NCBI GenBank assembly: GCA_016191955.1
Contig: JACPVC010000067.1
Coordinates: 1-32,318, forward strand
DNA length: 32,318 nt
Direction: 5' to 3'
Source of the DNA: Chloroflexota bacterium
GTDB lineage: Bacteria; Chloroflexota; Anaerolineae; Anaerolineales; Villigracilaceae
The notes below the pieces were generated by a model, which worked only from the letters and a program-made list of their open reading frames with translations, ran no database searches and was not told where the DNA came from. The stretch's first letter is position 1. Every line of letters begins with the position of its first letter. The translations under genes and the position numbers were made by a program. Below, piece after piece: positions 31,190-32,318 of this stretch.

Positions 31190-31202
31190 ACGATATGTCT
31201 TT

Positions 31203-32318
31203 CTATGAAGAAGAAGCAGCTACTGCCTGTTCTTCAACGTTTCGCGGGGCGAAGAAATAACTGACCATGATCGAAACCGTTATCAAACCAATTGCCAATG
31301 GGTAGATAATGAAAGGATCGCGGTCGAAGATAAAACCGGCGATGGGCGGCGCAATGATGAACACCACTGAGCTGACTGTTTCCATTGCGCCGTAGGAAAG
31401 TCCCATTTGGGAGCCGTGTACGAGTTCGCGGGCTTGAGCCATTGCCATTGGGCGAGCGGCGCGGAACCCGCCAAGCAGAAAATATCCCAGCATGAAAACA
31501 GGCAAGCCAGCCCCTTGCCAGATCAAGGCTGCGAACAGGATCACCAGCAATTGCGCCAGAACAAACCCACGGCGCGGGTGGAGGCGGCTGAGCGCGATCA
31601 TCATCACCGAATTGCCCAACGCGCCCGCAGAGAAGATCCAGCCGGTTTCGGTCAATGTCAATTCACGCACGCCCTTAAGAAAGTTAGGCGTCAATGGTTG
31701 GGCAAGATAGAGGGCAAAGACTACAAACGCATAGATCATCAGAAAATTGACGAAGCGCACATTCTTCAAAAGATTCGGCGGAGGCGCAGAGGGGTCATGC
31801 GTATCGAGCGGCTGCGATTGAATGAACATCAAGCACAGGTTCGAGATCACAAAGACGGCGAAGGCAACCAGGTAGCTTGTGTTCATCCCATAATATTCGG
31901 CGACCCAACCACCGCTGACGGGTCCGAGCGCCATGCCGAGGCTGAACATGGCAGAGATCAGCGAAAGCACAGTGCCCACTTCCAATTTGCCGCGCGCCGC
32001 CGTCACATAACTGCTCAACGGCGAAGCGACAAGTGCCGTCAGCCCATAACCGAATAAACCAACCAGATAAAGAGGCAGGTTTTTCGCAAGACCCATGATC
32101 AATGTACAGGCAGTACCCACCAGCCATGCTGTAATCAACAAAGGACGCCTGCCGATGCGGTCTGCGAGATGACCGCTGGGCAGGTGCGTGATCGCCATGA
32201 AAAAGCCGAATGCTCCCAAAGCAAGCCCCACCTGCTGCTTGCTCAACAGAAATTCGCTTTCCAAACGGATCGGCACAAAATTGAAAAACATCCCCTCGCC
32301 GAATCCCCAGAAGAGCAG
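31203..32318 (-). CDS. MFS transporter (N-terminus cut by window edge)
   Basis: At least 371 codons of a major facilitator superfamily permease. The ORF track starts it at M (32291), but the frame stays open upstream to the window edge with LLFWGFGEG, a typical first-helix sequence, so the true start is outside. The loop between helices 2 and 3 has the MFS signature GHLADRIGRRPLL. About ten hydrophobic segments are visible, ending with a polar tail EEQAVAASSS. The substrate is unknown; the overall form is like drug or sugar efflux permeases. It is upstream of, and probably co-transcribed with, the MBL-fold gene. Confidence 0.9.
   Translation of the reverse strand: MLFWGFGEGMFFNFVPIRLESEFLLSKQQVGLALGAFGFFMAITHLPSGHLADRIGRRPLLITAWLVGTACTLIMGLAKNLPLYLVGLFGYGLTALVASPLSSYVTAARGKLEVGTVLSLISAMFSLGMALGPVSGGWVAEYYGMNTSYLVAFAVFVISNLCLMFIQSQPLDTHDPSAPPPNLLKNVRFVNFLMIYAFVVFALYLAQPLTPNFLKGVRELTLTETGWIFSAGALGNSVMMIALSRLHPRRGFVLAQLLVILFAALIWQGAGLPVFMLGYFLLGGFRAARPMAMAQARELVHGSQMGLSYGAMETVSSVVFIIAPPIAGFIFDRDPFIIYPLAIGLITVSIMVSYFFAPRNVEEQAVAASSS

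Overview
The window looks like a chromosomal contig from a Chloroflexota bacterium, most likely class Anaerolineae. This is inferred from gene style: Thr/Pro-rich lipoproteins with NBR1-type Ig-like domains, a T-box-controlled thrS, a ChrB-C/MFS pair, a stand-alone ethylbenzene-dehydrogenase-type heme lipoprotein, and many dispersed inverted repeats. No rRNA, phage module or CRISPR array was seen. Sigma70-like promoters with exact 17-nt spacers are visible before the phosphatase, tRNA-Val and the thrS leader.

Layout. 1-129: the last codons of an IS630-type transposase. 213-1609: two lipoproteins on the minus strand. 1948-2967: a PP2C/SpoIIE phosphatase with an N-terminal DksA/TraR-like zinc finger. 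3017-3090: tRNA-Val(GAC) with its own promoter and terminator. 3128-3808: an HTH protein with a possible LAGLIDADG-like domain. 3832-6190: promoter, T-box riboswitch, a tiny ORF, a ThrRS lacking the TGS domain, and a strong terminator. 6368-8502: GH1 beta-glucosidase and an RlmB-type rRNA methyltransferase (minus). 8658-11567: DUF3298-like lipoprotein, NarL-type histidine kinase and response regulator. 11749-12930: heme-binding lipoprotein (minus). 13338-14986: ChrB C-terminal-domain protein overlapping an MFS transporter. 14989-15318: a nest of inverted repeats including a MITE-like element with TA-flanked ends. 15337-15660: a small cupin.

The accessory core is 15721-28066, a minus-strand run of seven large genes. 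In transcription order these are: a 19-aa upstream ORF overlapping the first gene; a two-TM membrane-anchored P-loop ATPase; an AAA/STAND-like ATPase broken by one frameshift; a P-loop ATPase fused to an OmpR-type winged helix; a plain P-loop ATPase; an intact paralogue of the broken gene; a 1027-aa STAND-like ATPase with TPR-like repeats; and a radical SAM/SPASM protein with a PqqD/RRE-like N-terminal region. Three of the ATPases share a distinctive C-terminal motif set (F-[LA]-P, then W-x(3)-L...R-[RK], then SPR), so they form one family in three architectures. I recognise no nuclease, protease or toxin domain. The cluster resembles NTPase-rich signalling or conflict systems, but its function is unknown. 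The 28067-28725 gap holds a plus-strand 21-codon ORF with a good ribosome binding site and a strong intrinsic terminator, followed by a gene for a two-TM coiled-coil protein.

29591-32318 returns to housekeeping-type genes on the minus strand: a protein of the family usually annotated quinate 5-dehydrogenase, an MBL-fold hydrolase, and an MFS transporter cut by the right edge.
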